DNA of 40,600 nt from the NCBI GenBank assembly GCA_031269465.1, contig JAISZB010000126.1:1-40600 (forward strand), written 5' to 3'. The position numbers were made by a program, and so were the translations under genes. This DNA comes from Clostridiales bacterium (GTDB lineage: Bacteria; Bacillota; Clostridia; Lachnospirales; WQUN01). Under the pieces are notes generated by a model. It had not been told where the DNA came from, made no database searches, and worked only from the letters and a program-made list of their open reading frames with translations. Shown here one piece after another: positions 16,519 to 24,616 of the stretch; within the stretch, counting starts at the first letter, position 1, and every line of letters starts with the position of its first letter.

Positions 16519-16604
16519 TATACTGATTTGTACTTAATGGAACTTGACTGTTCACTTTTAACGATGTACAGCCACTCTCCAACACAGGTCACATGCAGAT
16601 AATA
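16519..16604. repeat. Diverged MITE-like repeat
   Basis: TATACTGATTTGTACTTAAT opens it, then GGAACTTGACTGTTCACTTT and TACAGCCACTCTCCAACACA. The end is degraded (ATGCAGATAATA). The surrounding gene-free stretch 16385-16900 shows nothing else. Confidence 0.5.
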
Positions 16605-16900
16605 AGATTAAATGAAATTTATGCATTAAAGTTCCAATAATGGCAGCTTGGTTATGAACTGAGGGATCAGGCATGAGGATCTTTCCTGAGATATAAATTG
16701 CTCATTTCCTAAATAAGCGCCATTAGCGATATTATTCTGAAATGCGCTTATATTCGGCTAAACTGAGGCTTGAATCACAATGAAAGACTCAATATTTATT
16801 TGTCTGATTTTTACTTTTACGCGCCCTGGCAGGAATAAAATATGCTATAATAAAAGTAAAGTAAAGCGCTGCTAAAGACTCGCAATGAGTCAATAACCCA

Positions 16901-17215
16901 CCGCCTAATATCTCAAGGTTAAAACCTTTTGATATTTGAGGCGAGGGCTTGCAGCTGCAAGTCCTGATCGGCCAGCCTAAGCTTCCGCTGGGAAGCTGCG
17001 CCGCCCAAGAATATACAGGCGCTCCGGGGCGCGCCTGCCCCGGCTCCGGATCCTGCGGCTTGCGGCTGGACAGCTCTGACGGGCGGGGACGGCGCCGCAA
17101 GCATATAAAACCTTGGAATGGCATTGGCGAAGGGCGGCCAGCCGCGGCAACGCAGAATCAGCGGGGCGCATTCCTCTCCCGCCTAATGGAATTCGAGGCG
17201 GGAGTCTCCTGCGCC
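16901..17215 (+). mobile_element. Protein-less IscB-type element: two end hairpins around a HEARO RNA
   Basis: The left end is the imperfect hairpin CGCCTAATATCTCAAGGTT / AACCTTTTGATATTTGAGGCG at 16901-16943. The right end is CTCCCGCCT...AGGCGGGAG at 17175-17204, nearly identical to the right end of the iscB fragment at 13310-13344. It keeps the final iscB codons (GCGCATTCCTCTCCCGCC then TAA). Between them is only a HEARO-type RNA, so the entire iscB gene apart from its last codons has been deleted. It would need a transposase supplied in trans to move. Confidence 0.7.
16944..17165 (+). ncRNA. Stand-alone HEARO / omega RNA
   Basis: It aligns with the RNA upstream of the iscB pseudogene (3140-3400) along its length: AAGTCCTGATCGGCCAGCCT, AAGCTTCC hairpin, CAAGAATATACAGGCGCTCC, a GGGCGCGCC/CCCGG stem region, and the hallmark ATAAAACCTTGGAATGGCAT followed by TGGCGAAGGGC. 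Compared with the other copy it is much more GC-rich in its stems (for example CTCCGGGGCGCGCCTGCCCC), with paired changes that keep pairing, suggesting a recently structured, possibly still folded RNA. Confidence 0.7.
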
Positions 17216-17756
17216 AAATCTGATGAAAGCAACTGAAGCAGATTTAATGTTCTAGAGCGTGCGAAAAATTTTTCAAGAGCCATTTGCCTGTATTAAATAA
17301 AATTATGATTAAAATGCTTTTTTATCCGACATTTTTATTTTTTGATCGTATAGATTGTACAAGCATATTTATTGCATGGATGCGCCTTTTTTTCCTCGCG
17401 CCTGAGTTCTTTCGAACCCCAGCGCTTTTGTCTGATGCAGTCTTTATTCTCAAGGCAAAATCCTAGAATGCCCTGCGATGCGCAAAGTTCTAGAAATTCA
17501 GGATCTTTAAACTCTAGCGGGTACTGCCCTGCGTCCAATGACAAGCGCCGATTTTACAAGGTTCTTACATGTGCATTCTTGCTTTTTGCCCAACTAGGTT
17601 TAAAGACCCGAAATTCACAAATGCATGCCCGCCTGAATCCAAGGACTATGCTTGGATAAACGCAACAAGCCGCCGCACTCTCGCAGTGGAGTAGAGCTTG
17701 CAAGCGGCAGGTCTGATTAATATTACATAGAAAACATAGTAAAGGAAGGTGGTCTT

Positions 17757-18032
17757 ATGGCAGCGCTTACCCGGTCCGCAAACGCGAAATTGCTGACTTT
17801 GCCCGATTGCATAGGGCTTCAGGAAAACGAAAAATGCAAATGGCTCAATGTAAGCTCTTGCTTGGGCGAAGGATGCAAGTTCTATCAAAAGATAGATTCT
17901 TGGGTTCTTTCTCAGCAAAGGCTTCGATCTCTGGATGAAGAGACCCAAGCTCGCATTGCTCAGAAATACTACAATGGCTGCCGCCCATGGCAGGATTCGC
18001 ATTCGATGCCTGAGAGCCAGCAGGCGGAGTGA
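17757..18032 (+). CDS. Small Cys-rich protein, probably metal binding
   Basis: 91 residues; GGAAGGTGG lies five to ten bases before the ATG, and a TTGCAA/TATTAC pair with 17-base spacing (about 17697-17725) may be its promoter. Five cysteines are spaced as CIGLQENEKCKWL, SSCLGEGCKF and a later NGCRPW. The pattern C-x8-C-x7-C-x4-C suggests a zinc- or iron-binding knuckle. The segment LDEETQARIAQKYY is a helix conserved in similar small clostridial proteins that I cannot name. There is no signal peptide. A terminator follows 95 bases downstream, so it is a single-gene transcript. Function unknown. Confidence 0.65.
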   Translation: MAALTRSANAKLLTLPDCIGLQENEKCKWLNVSSCLGEGCKFYQKIDSWVLSQQRLRSLDEETQARIAQKYYNGCRPWQDSHSMPESQQAE

Positions 18033-18127
18033 GCAATGCCTCTGACATGCCTGGCTGCTTAGTGTCTCAACTTATAAATCATCTGCCCTTTGCGAGGCAG
18101 CGCTGAAGCCGCAGTGCAGAAAATGCA

Positions 18128-18164
18128 AAAAAGGCCGCTTTGCATGGCGCAAAGAGGCCTTTTC
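18128..18164 (+). terminator. Rho-independent terminator
   Basis: AAAAGGCCGCTTTGC, loop ATG, GCGCAAAGAGGCCTTTTCC: a long stem with flanking A and T tracts, so it can work in both directions. Confidence 0.7.
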
Positions 18165-18188
18165 CGTTTCATGTCCAGACGCTCGCTA

Positions 18189-18311
18189 TACCGATTCGCA
18201 GTCACGCTAAAATAGGCGGCTTTTGGTCTTTAAACCCAAGCGGCAACTGCCTTGCGCTCATTGACCCATGCGATGATATTAAGAACCTATAATTTCATAT
18301 GCAAATCAGCA
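18189..18311. repeat. Degenerate MITE-like repeat ends
   Basis: TATACCGATTCGCAGTCACG at one side and ATAATTTCATATGCAAATCAGCAT at the other match the family ends; the interior no longer shows arms. Another degenerate end lies at about 18800-18860 (GCTGATTTGCGTATGAAAGC). Confidence 0.35.
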
Positions 18312-18323
18312 TGGCATTGAACT

Positions 18324-18704
18324 CTATCTCTTGACCGGAACCACTTCTATCCAGTGATCATCAGGATCATTTATGAAGTAGAGATTCATGGATTCGTTTT
18401 CATAGCAAACCCATCCGTTGTCCTTGTGAAATTTTCTGATCTCATCGTAGTCCCCGTATACCTGGACGCATAAATGAACTTCGTTGTCACCCATCTCATA
18501 TGGCCTGTCCCAATCGCGAAGCCATGTGAGTTCAAGCTCGAAATCAGTTTCGCCGTCTCCAAGATACACTAGCACAAATGATGAGTCAGAAGCTTCCTTT
18601 CTCCTCACTTCTTTCAAATTGAGGGCTTTTTCATAGAAGTCCATGCTTTTTTCAAGGTCAAACACATTGAAGTTGTAGTGCGCAAACCTGCTTTTTACTT
18701 CCAT
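18324..18704 (-). CDS. VOC-superfamily (glyoxalase I-like) protein
   Basis: 126 residues from the ATG at 18704 (AAGGTGAT seven bases upstream), exactly the length of a glyoxalase I-type subunit. Two beta-alpha-beta-beta-beta modules hold all four expected metal ligands: His9 (FAHYNFNV), Glu58 (FELELT), His77 (EVHLCV) and Glu120 (HWIEVVP). The motif NDPDDHWIEVV matches lactoylglutathione lyases. These enzymes detoxify methylglyoxal-type adducts, but members of the superfamily vary widely. It lies 162 bases downstream of the aldo/keto reductase gene on the same strand; both could serve carbonyl detoxification, which is inference. Confidence 0.82.
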   Translation of the reverse strand: MEVKSRFAHYNFNVFDLEKSMDFYEKALNLKEVRRKEASDSSFVLVYLGDGETDFELELTWLRDWDRPYEMGDNEVHLCVQVYGDYDEIRKFHKDNGWVCYENESMNLYFINDPDDHWIEVVPVKR

Positions 18705-18866
18705 AATATCACCTTCCCGAAAGGGATTTTTAAAAGCCTCGGAGCTTAGAGCCTTCAGCAAGTAAAAAGGAGTGCCTTAAGCTTAGAAATTCCACAATGC
18801 TGATTTGCGTATGAAAGCTGCAAAATGTGCGCATTTCATAGCTGGAAAATAAACCTTAGCTACTCA

Positions 18867-19970
18867 TCATTCGAAAACCGCAACCGCCTTTTTAAGCTCC
18901 TCATGTATCAGGATGCGTTGCGGACACCGCAACGAGCAGGCGCCGCAGCCAATGCATTTCGAAGCTCTCTGCTCCTTTGGGATCGATTCATACTTTGCTT
19001 GAGAACTCTGCTTGTTTCCATGCCGCTTCAGGGAGTTGAACGCTGAGAAGATCCGCGGTATGTCCAGGTTCTCCGGACAGCTTTCGAGACAGTATTTGCA
19101 CGCTGTACACGGCACTGCGGATGATGCGCCCAGTTCTCGCGCGGCGGATTCAACGGCAAGCTTCTCCTCTTTAGATAGCGGCTTAAAGTTTTCATAGGTA
19201 TTAATGTTGTCCTTGAGTTGCTTAATGTTGGACATGCCGCTCAAGGCGACATAAACCCCATCAAGGGAAGAGGCGTACCTCAAAGCCCACGATGACGCGG
19301 AAGCCTCAGGATCAAGCGCCTTTAGGATTGCATCCGCAGTTGGCTCAAGCTTGGAAAGTACGCCTCCTTTGACAGGCTCCATCACTATGATGGGAGTTTT
19401 ATGCTTCAGCGCTATCTCATGCAATTGGCTGGCATCCGATTGCACTGCGTCCAGGTAGTTGATTTGGAGCTGGACGAAATCCATTTCCGGGTGCTCAGAC
19501 AATATAAGTTCTAGAACGCTTGGCGCATCATGAAAGCTGAAGCCCGCGAAGCGGGCCCTGCCCTCTTTCTTGATGCTTGCCGCGAACTCGAAGGCATTGA
19601 AATTCCCAGCTTTCTGGTAGCTTGTTCTATCCAAGCCGTGCAACAGGTAATAATCGAAGTAATCCACTTCGCACCTTTTCAGCTGGTCTTGGAATATTCT
19701 GCTAAGATCAGATGAGACCTTCACCTTCCATAAAGGCATTTTCGTAGCAAGCCAATAAGAATGCCTCGGATGCTTCTTTACCAAAGCTTCTTTCAAGGCC
19801 AGCTCGGACTTTCCGCCATGATATACATAAGCGGTGTCAAAATACTTAAAGCCTCTGTCCAAAAAAAGAGCAGCCATCTCAGATGTTTGCTTCAAATCAA
19901 TCCTGTCATCCCTGCCCTCTACAGGCAAGCGCATGGCTCCAAAGCCAAGCTTGGGCATATTCTTATCCAT
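18867..19970 (-). CDS. Aldo/keto reductase with C-terminal 2x[4Fe-4S] ferredoxin domain
   Basis: 367 residues from the ATG at 19970 (GGGAGG four bases upstream; the open frame continues another 91 codons into mobile-element sequence without an RBS). The TIM barrel has the full AKR tetrad Asp45, Tyr50 (FDTAYVY), Lys77 (LATKMP) and His111 (YYLLHGLD). The NADPH-binding end is SGMSNIKQLKDN. The last 85 residues carry CTACKYCLESCPENLDIPR and CIGCGACSLRCPQRILI, each a CxxCxxCxxxC cluster motif. This fused form is typical of anaerobes and is thought to exchange electrons with ferredoxin. The substrate cannot be told from sequence. Confidence 0.88.
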   Translation of the reverse strand: MDKNMPKLGFGAMRLPVEGRDDRIDLKQTSEMAALFLDRGFKYFDTAYVYHGGKSELALKEALVKKHPRHSYWLATKMPLWKVKVSSDLSRIFQDQLKRCEVDYFDYYLLHGLDRTSYQKAGNFNAFEFAASIKKEGRARFAGFSFHDAPSVLELILSEHPEMDFVQLQINYLDAVQSDASQLHEIALKHKTPIIVMEPVKGGVLSKLEPTADAILKALDPEASASSWALRYASSLDGVYVALSGMSNIKQLKDNINTYENFKPLSKEEKLAVESAARELGASSAVPCTACKYCLESCPENLDIPRIFSAFNSLKRHGNKQSSQAKYESIPKEQRASKCIGCGACSLRCPQRILIHEELKKAVAVFE

Positions 19971-19989
19971 TAGGCCTCCCCTTAAGCGC

Positions 19990-20345
19990 TGCGTGGCAGT
20001 AAATGCACTTATTGCCGAATGCGCCTTAAAGCTCCCGGCTTTAGCCGTAGGGGTATCAGGCGCGGCTTTTTCATTGCGCGGATGCGCCGGCTTTTTGCGT
20101 GCCTTGCAGCGTAAAACTTGGAAAAATGATGCGATGTCCGCATCCGTAATCAGCCGGCGGAAAGCAGAAGCCGCTGAGCCATCCCGCCATTTGGGGATTA
20201 TACGCCGCTCCCGCAGCCGGCCGTCCGCCGGGCGGAATCGCATGCGCCGCCATGCGCGCCGGCTAGAGGCGTAAGACGATCCCCTTGGGTTTTCTTCCGC
20301 GCTTAAGAATCCCCCGGCCTTAGCAGTGGGGAGCGTAAACCAAAT
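19990..20345 (+). mobile_element. Possible TnpB-type (IS200/IS605) right-end remnant
   Basis: Two segments resemble the 3' end/guide-RNA scaffold of TnpB elements: CCCGGCTTTAGCCGTAGGGG at about 20036-20055 and GAATCCCCCGGCCTTAGCAG followed by TGGGGAGCG at about 20307-20335, in the same orientation. The intervening GC-rich sequence has no intact TnpB reading frame. Identification rests only on these short motifs. Confidence 0.35.
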
Positions 20346-20438
20346 ACAGTAGTAAGTATATCAAAAACTGCGCTGCTATGTATACAGGCGGCAATGTTTA
20401 TTTTTTGCCTAACGGCAATTTTTGAAGATATTTAAGGC

Positions 20439-20467
20439 TTGAAATTTTCTGAGGTTGTTGTTATAAT
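20439..20467 (+). promoter_or_regulatory. Promoter of the tRNA-Leu gene
   Basis: TTGAAA (20439-20444), 17 bases, TATAAT (20462-20467). The tRNA begins 23 bases after the -10 box. Confidence 0.75.
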
Positions 20468-20489
20468 AGCATAAGCTTCATCAGAGCGA

Positions 20490-20568
20490 GCCCTCGTGGC
20501 GGAATGGCAGACGCGGCAGATTTAGGTTCTGTTGGGAGACCGTGCAGGTTCAACTCCTGTCGAGGGCA
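20490..20568 (+). tRNA. tRNA-Leu(UAG)
   Basis: Acceptor arms GCCCTCG and CGAGGGC pair fully. The D arm is GGCGGAATGGCAGACGCGGC, the anticodon stem-loop CAGATTTAGGTTCTG carries TAG, a short extra arm GGGAGACC follows, and the T arm is GCAGGTTCAACTCCTGT. CCA is not encoded (discriminator A is followed by GTTTT). The long variable arm, though on the short side, and the D-loop identify leucine. It is a single gene with its own promoter and terminator. Confidence 0.93.
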
Positions 20569-20581
20569 GTTTTTCCGAAGT

Positions 20582-20612
20582 AAAACCCATCTGATTATCA
20601 GGTGGGTTTTTG
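20582..20612 (+). terminator. Terminator of the tRNA-Leu gene
   Basis: AAAACCCATCTGA, loop TTA, TCAGGTGGGTTTTT: a near-perfect stem with a T tract, 14 bases after the tRNA. Confidence 0.85.
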
Positions 20613-20639
20613 ATATTCATCGATTGTTATGTCGCGAAA

Positions 20640-21345
20640 CCTCTGCCCTTTAGGCATGAGGAGGAAGCAGCGCGCCTTCCCTCCTTTCGGCTGGGATGGC
20701 AGTTCGCTCAGTCAACGGCTTGAGTTTCTTATAGCTTATGCCTGCGGATATTTTCCCGCCGTCCAGCGTGCACGCCGAAGCTCCCGTTTGATCGCTTCCA
20801 AAAAAATGAAGCCCTTGCGTCCATCTGGCATTTGAACTCTGTCAAACAACTGATGGCCATGCACTTATTTTAGAGCTTGATTCAACTTCCTCTTCCCGCC
20901 TTTGTTGAAGGTCGCATTGTACAATTGACGGTTGCGTCTTCCTGCGGCTTTCTGCATATAGATTGCGTCTAGAGCATGGATTTTGGATTGCCGCCGGTGC
21001 GCCTCGCGCCTGCCGCATGATCCTTTTCCAAGCCGTTTCTGATTCTTGTGTTTTTTGTAGTATAGCCGTATGCCGTGCCCGCGTTCGGGTATTCCACCTT
21101 TAGCCTGTTGCAGAAAGCCCAGCGCATAGTGCCCATGAATGCGGCATCTCGAAACGGCTACCACCGCTTTAGGTTCAGCTTAAGCCTGCCCGCATGATGC
21201 CTCTTTCGGCACCTCGATGCCGAAAGAGGCATCCCGATACCCATGAAAGAGGCATCCCGATAGTCGCTGTGGCAGTCCTCGCATAGAGCTGTAAGGTTGT
21301 TTGGAGCGTCGCCTCCCAGCATCCTGCAGCCGCCCACTGGCGCTC
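20640..21345 (-). pseudogene. iscB: IscB fragment (HNH to C-terminus), frameshifted
   Basis: On the minus strand it starts within the HNH (DAPNNLTALCEDCHSDYRDA). It continues in changing frames through GHYALGFLQQAK, LDAIYMQKAAGRRNRQLYNA, FNKGGKRKLNQALK and MPDGRKGFI. The N-terminal RuvC-I and bridge, and the upstream RNA, are absent. The HNH keeps CEDCH here, unlike the copy at 1874-3137 where His is Arg. An 18-bp direct duplication (GAAAGAGGCATCCCGATA) lies at about 21222-21262. It sits between the tRNA-Leu gene and the polymerase operon. Confidence 0.7.
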
Positions 21346-21386
21346 CAGCATCTGTATCCATTTATCCTAAAGGACTCGGCACTGCA
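21345..21386 (-). repeat. Segment shared with 39606-39650
   Basis: On the minus strand GAGTCCTTTAGGATAAATGG followed by ATA and then AGATGC..GGAGCGCC matches the plus strand at 39606-39650. It flanks the truncated iscB fragment here. Confidence 0.5.
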
Positions 21387-21521
21387 TTTGCATATTATAA
21401 AGACGGTGTGTCTCGTACTGTTGTCAATATCTGCAACTCTGCCGTGCATATTATCTGTGAATTTGCTTATTTACTAATATAATCTCGCAATATCCAGACT
21501 CAGCTTATCAATTCCAACCTC

Positions 21522-21794
21522 TCACTGCGCACATTCCCAAAACCAAGTGTCATCTTCACGAAACAAATACAGCCATCTATTTCGTATCCTGCATGTATAT
21601 CTCAAGCCTCTGCCTCCGCTTTTCAAACTGGCGCATTTTTGCATGCTCGCTATCTGATCAATCTCGAATCGGCGCCCATCCTCCCAAACCAGCATTCGCG
21701 GCTTGACAACGCCATCAATTGAAAACTCCGCTATAACGACGACCAGCTTTTTTGAAGGCTCATTTTTAGCGCTGGTTCTTCCATCCGCAACCAT
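21522..21794 (-). CDS. Small protein translationally coupled to the Y-family polymerase
   Basis: 90 residues. Its ATG overlaps the polymerase stop in TGATG (the A at 21794 is shared), and GGAGG is placed inside the end of the polymerase gene, so translation is coupled. The protein has basic and aromatic stretches (KKLVVVIAEFSIDGVVKPRM, VWEDGRRFEIDQI, GGRGLRYTCRI, YLFREDDTWFWEC) typical of a small beta-rich domain, resembling the accessory domain (DUF6504-like) seen with Y-family polymerases. That assignment is tentative. It probably assists or regulates the polymerase. Confidence 0.7.
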   Translation of the reverse strand: MVADGRTSAKNEPSKKLVVVIAEFSIDGVVKPRMLVWEDGRRFEIDQIASMQKCASLKSGGRGLRYTCRIRNRWLYLFREDDTWFWECAQ

Positions 21795-23062
21795 CAAAAT
21801 CCTCCTTGCACCGAAATAGGCCCGTTTAAAAGCCCTACTGGATGTATTGCATTTTCTTTGGGGTTATGGCCGCTTAAGTCGCGATCGGTGAGCATTATTC
21901 CCTTTTGTATGGAAAAATGCCCATGGCGGCTCCTGATGCCGTCTATAGCCTTCTCCAAATTCTCCATCTTCCTTTGCCTGTGGTAATCGTAGAGCAAGCT
22001 CATCTGCACCGCGCAGTTCTCAGAGACGAGATCGCACGCCCTGACCCCGATGCTTCTTAAAGGTTCGATGAATCTGTATTTTGTCCTGAAAATCTCCATT
22101 GCAAGCCCTGCTATCTCTGTAGAAAGAAATGACGGAGCTGGAAGCTTCGCCTGCCGCTCGCATGAAATCAGAAACTTGTCTCTCAGGTAAATCTGAACCG
22201 TCTTGCATTTAAGCCCGTTCTCGCGCAACCGCGCGGCTACGCTTTCAGAAAGCATCGTCAGCGTGATCCAAACATCATCTTCATCTGTCAAGTCCCTGTG
22301 AGTAGTTGCTGAGTTTCCGACGCTTTTTATAACGCCTTGCGCGTCGTTCGCCGCGACGTCGGAATAATCCAAGCCATTGGCATACTGGTGCAGCAAAACT
22401 CCAACTTTTCCTAACAGGCCGTAGATTAGGTTTACGTCAAATTCGGCCAGCTGGCCAATGGTGTATATTCCGCACTTCGCAAGTTTCGGGGCGGTGGCCC
22501 TGCCGACGTATAGAAGCTCCGAGACCGAAATAGGCCAGATTTTCTCCTTGTAATTCTCCTTGCTGAATACAGTGACCGCATCAGGCTTCTTGTAGTCCGA
22601 TCCAAGCTTGGCGAAAACTTTGCAGAAGCTGACTCCTATTGAAACAGTAACCCCCAACTCACTGAAAATCCGCTTTCTTATAGCGTTAGCAATCTCTTCG
22701 CCGCTTCCAAAGAGCGTGGAGCTTCCTGTAACATCCAGCCATGCCTCATCTATTCCGAAATTTTCAACCCGATCGGTATAGTCAAAGTAAATTTCCCTTG
22801 CCAGATTCGAATACTGCAAATATCTTTCGTAGTTCGGCTTGACCACCACCAGTTGAGGGCAAGCCTGCTTGGCCTGCCAAATAGCCTGCCCTGTGCGCAC
22901 GCCGCATTTTTTCGCAATCTGGTTCTTAGTCAGCACAATGCCGTGCCGCGCAGCCGGATCTCCGCAAACAGCCACTGGCTTGTCGCGTATCCGCGGATTG
23001 TACAGGCATTCAACGCTTGCATAGAAGCTGTTCAAATCCGAGTGCAGAATTGTTTTTTCCAT
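21794..23062 (-). CDS. dinB: Y-family DNA polymerase (Pol IV / UmuC-like)
   Basis: 422 residues from the ATG at 23062 (GGTGAT five bases upstream). A GTG six codons earlier lacks an RBS. Translesion polymerase: palm motif HSDLNSFYASVE with Asp9, catalytic pair Asp105-Glu106 in NFGIDEAWLDVTGSS, SIGVSFCKVFAKLGSDYKKPD (finger/palm), and the helix-hairpin-helix region LLYVGRATAPKLAKCGIYTI. The little-finger domain ends in HPVGLLNGP. All catalytic residues are present. It inserts opposite DNA lesions with low fidelity; such genes are usually under LexA control, and a LexA-like box and promoter lie upstream. It is co-transcribed with the small protein at 21522-21794. Whether it is the dinB orthologue or a UmuC/UvrX-type paralogue cannot be settled by eye. 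Confidence 0.9.
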   Translation of the reverse strand: MEKTILHSDLNSFYASVECLYNPRIRDKPVAVCGDPAARHGIVLTKNQIAKKCGVRTGQAIWQAKQACPQLVVVKPNYERYLQYSNLAREIYFDYTDRVENFGIDEAWLDVTGSSTLFGSGEEIANAIRKRIFSELGVTVSIGVSFCKVFAKLGSDYKKPDAVTVFSKENYKEKIWPISVSELLYVGRATAPKLAKCGIYTIGQLAEFDVNLIYGLLGKVGVLLHQYANGLDYSDVAANDAQGVIKSVGNSATTHRDLTDEDDVWITLTMLSESVAARLRENGLKCKTVQIYLRDKFLISCERQAKLPAPSFLSTEIAGLAMEIFRTKYRFIEPLRSIGVRACDLVSENCAVQMSLLYDYHRQRKMENLEKAIDGIRSRHGHFSIQKGIMLTDRDLSGHNPKENAIHPVGLLNGPISVQGGF

Positions 23063-23101
23063 GATATCACCATCGGTCACGAACTAATATTTGCACGAAC
23101 A

Positions 23102-23130
23102 ATTATACGATATTCAAGCGCACAAAGCAA
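23102..23130 (-). promoter_or_regulatory. Promoter of the polymerase operon
   Basis: On the minus strand TTGCTT (23130-23125), 17 bases, TATAAT (23107-23102). Confidence 0.6.
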
Positions 23131-23149
23131 TGGTTAATTCTGGAATAAA

Positions 23150-23163
23150 CGAATTTGCGTTCG
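23150..23163. promoter_or_regulatory. Candidate LexA (SOS) box
   Basis: CGAATTTGCGTTCG resembles the Bacillota LexA consensus CGAACATATGTTCG: both outer half-sites are conserved apart from one position. It lies 20 bases upstream of the -35 of the polymerase promoter, which suits SOS control, although repression from inside the promoter is more usual. Confidence 0.5.
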
Positions 23164-23819
23164 ACATAATTTCTGTTTCTATTCTGACTGTACGCATTTT
23201 TAACTGCAATTGCCGAGAAGTTGCCCTCCTCTTTAGGGGGCGTTCATGTCATTTTGTTCCTTTGCATGTTGGTGTCACAGTCCATTCGTGTGCCGCCTAT
23301 ATAGCCTTCTACACGATGTGGTTGTGAATGTGCGTACTGTCTTGTCAAGGGCGTTCCAAATATTTTACGAGTTCGATACAACTTTTTCATTGAAGCCTGT
23401 TAAAATACTTTATGATGAGGCAACAATACAGCGCTGGCATCAATTGTCTGGGATACAGCGACAGCGTCAGAATGCAGAGGCGTCTGAGCATAGTCTTTGG
23501 AGAATATCCGCATGAATGAAATTTATAGCGCTATTACCCCCGCTCGCAATGTTTGCAGCGTTAGATTTCCCCGCATAGGCGGCGGAGACATGCTTTGTAA
23601 AGCTTGGCGAGGAAACCGGAAAGATTGATGAAGCCTATCGCGTTGCGCGTAAGCCGCATTGAAAAAAGCGCTGGGCGAGGTGTTGGCGATTGGCGGCGAT
23701 CCGCTTGAGTTTGTTGATTCTCGGGAAAAACCGGAGCCTCAATATCAGCGGCGACACGGCTCAAATTCAGGGCGCGGTTTCTTTGGCTGCCGCAAGCAAA
23801 GACTCGCAAGAAAATCTGA

Positions 23820-24480
23820 TATTGCGTTCACGCCGGCGCAACTCCCTCCGGGGTACGAGCTGACGCAATCGACCAATCAGAACCACACAGGTCGCGCTTA
23901 TGCCTGAGGCGGTGGCTTTCCGCCCGTTTACTACGCCTCAATCGTTATTCCCGGCGCAGCGCCGCCTTTCGTCACTTCCGCTACGCCCTTGCAAACTCTG
24001 ACCGCCGCGCCTGCAGCCTCAACAGTGCTTGCCGATAGGAAAGCCATCGTGTTCGACGAGTATGACATCGAAGGGCGACAGCTATTTCCAACTCCGCGAT
24101 TTGGCGTATACCGATTTACAGTACCGATTTTGGAGCTTGACCATCCAGGCTCTGTATAATCAAGCTCCAAAATCAGAGCTTTCATATGCAAATCAGTATA
24201 TATTCTAAACGTCACGGCTAAGCGCAGTTTGAAGCAATCTGGGACGGCGCAATGACGAGCGGCAAAGGATGTGCGCTGGTCGGCGGCGAAATGGCTTCTA
24301 AAGGCACGGTCGGCAAAACACCTGCTGCCACAACGACAAATACTACGCCTGATGGCAAAGAAATGCCTTTCACCTCCTGCAATATTGAAGGCGACTATTT
24401 CAAGCTATGCGGACTCGGGCAGGGCGAAGAACGCGATTGCAATTGACGCGGGCAAGGCTATGCGCCAGAGTAAACGGCAG
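23820..24480 (+). pseudogene. Remnant of a secreted protein with copper-amine-oxidase-N-like stalk repeats
   Basis: The segments TAAPAASTVLADRKAIVFDE, YDIEGRQLF, LRDLA, then after an inserted repeat TSGKGCALVGGEMASKGTVG, KEMPFTSCNIEGDYFKL and AIAIDAGK follow the typical order of two stalk-type domains (KLRDLA and WDG-type motifs) found at the ends of Bacillota surface proteins. Several frames are needed, and a MITE-like repeat at 24109-24198 splits the first domain, so it is dead. Upstream (23510-23820) the reading is degraded (NISGDTAQIQGAVSLAAASK in one frame) and cannot be assigned. Confidence 0.6.
24109..24198. repeat. MITE-like repeat inserted in the stalk-domain remnant
   Basis: The 90-bp element TACCG...CAGTA is bounded by TA on both sides (24107-24108 and 24199-24200). 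Arms are TTGGAGCTTGACCATCCAGG and CTGTATAATCAAGCTCCAAA. Protein similarity resumes on the far side, so this is an insertion. Confidence 0.8.
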
Positions 24481-24488
24481 CGAAATTA

Positions 24489-24616
24489 TATGCTGATCTG
24501 CAACCAAACGCACCTATTTTGGGGCTTGACTGCCCACTTTCAAGTCGAAATGCCAATATCGGTATTTCGCACTCGCTGTATGATCAAGCTTCAAAATTGT
24601 AACTTTCAAATGCTGT
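24489..24616. repeat. Full MITE-like palindromic repeat
   Basis: TATGCTGATCTGCAACC opens it; GGGGCTTGACTGCCCACTTT, GAAATGCCAATATCGGTATT, and GTATGATCAAGCTTCAAAAT follow. 24617-25026 holds no further gene. Confidence 0.7.

Noticed and set aside
17335..17544. 69-codon minus-strand frame (SLDAGQYPLEFKDPEF)
   Set aside because: Starts with TTG without an RBS and has no recognisable motif or context.
19971..20243. N-terminal extension of the aldo/keto reductase by 91 residues
   Set aside because: The ATG at 19970 has a ribosome binding site and the canonical AKR start; the extension is Arg-rich and overlaps mobile-element sequence.
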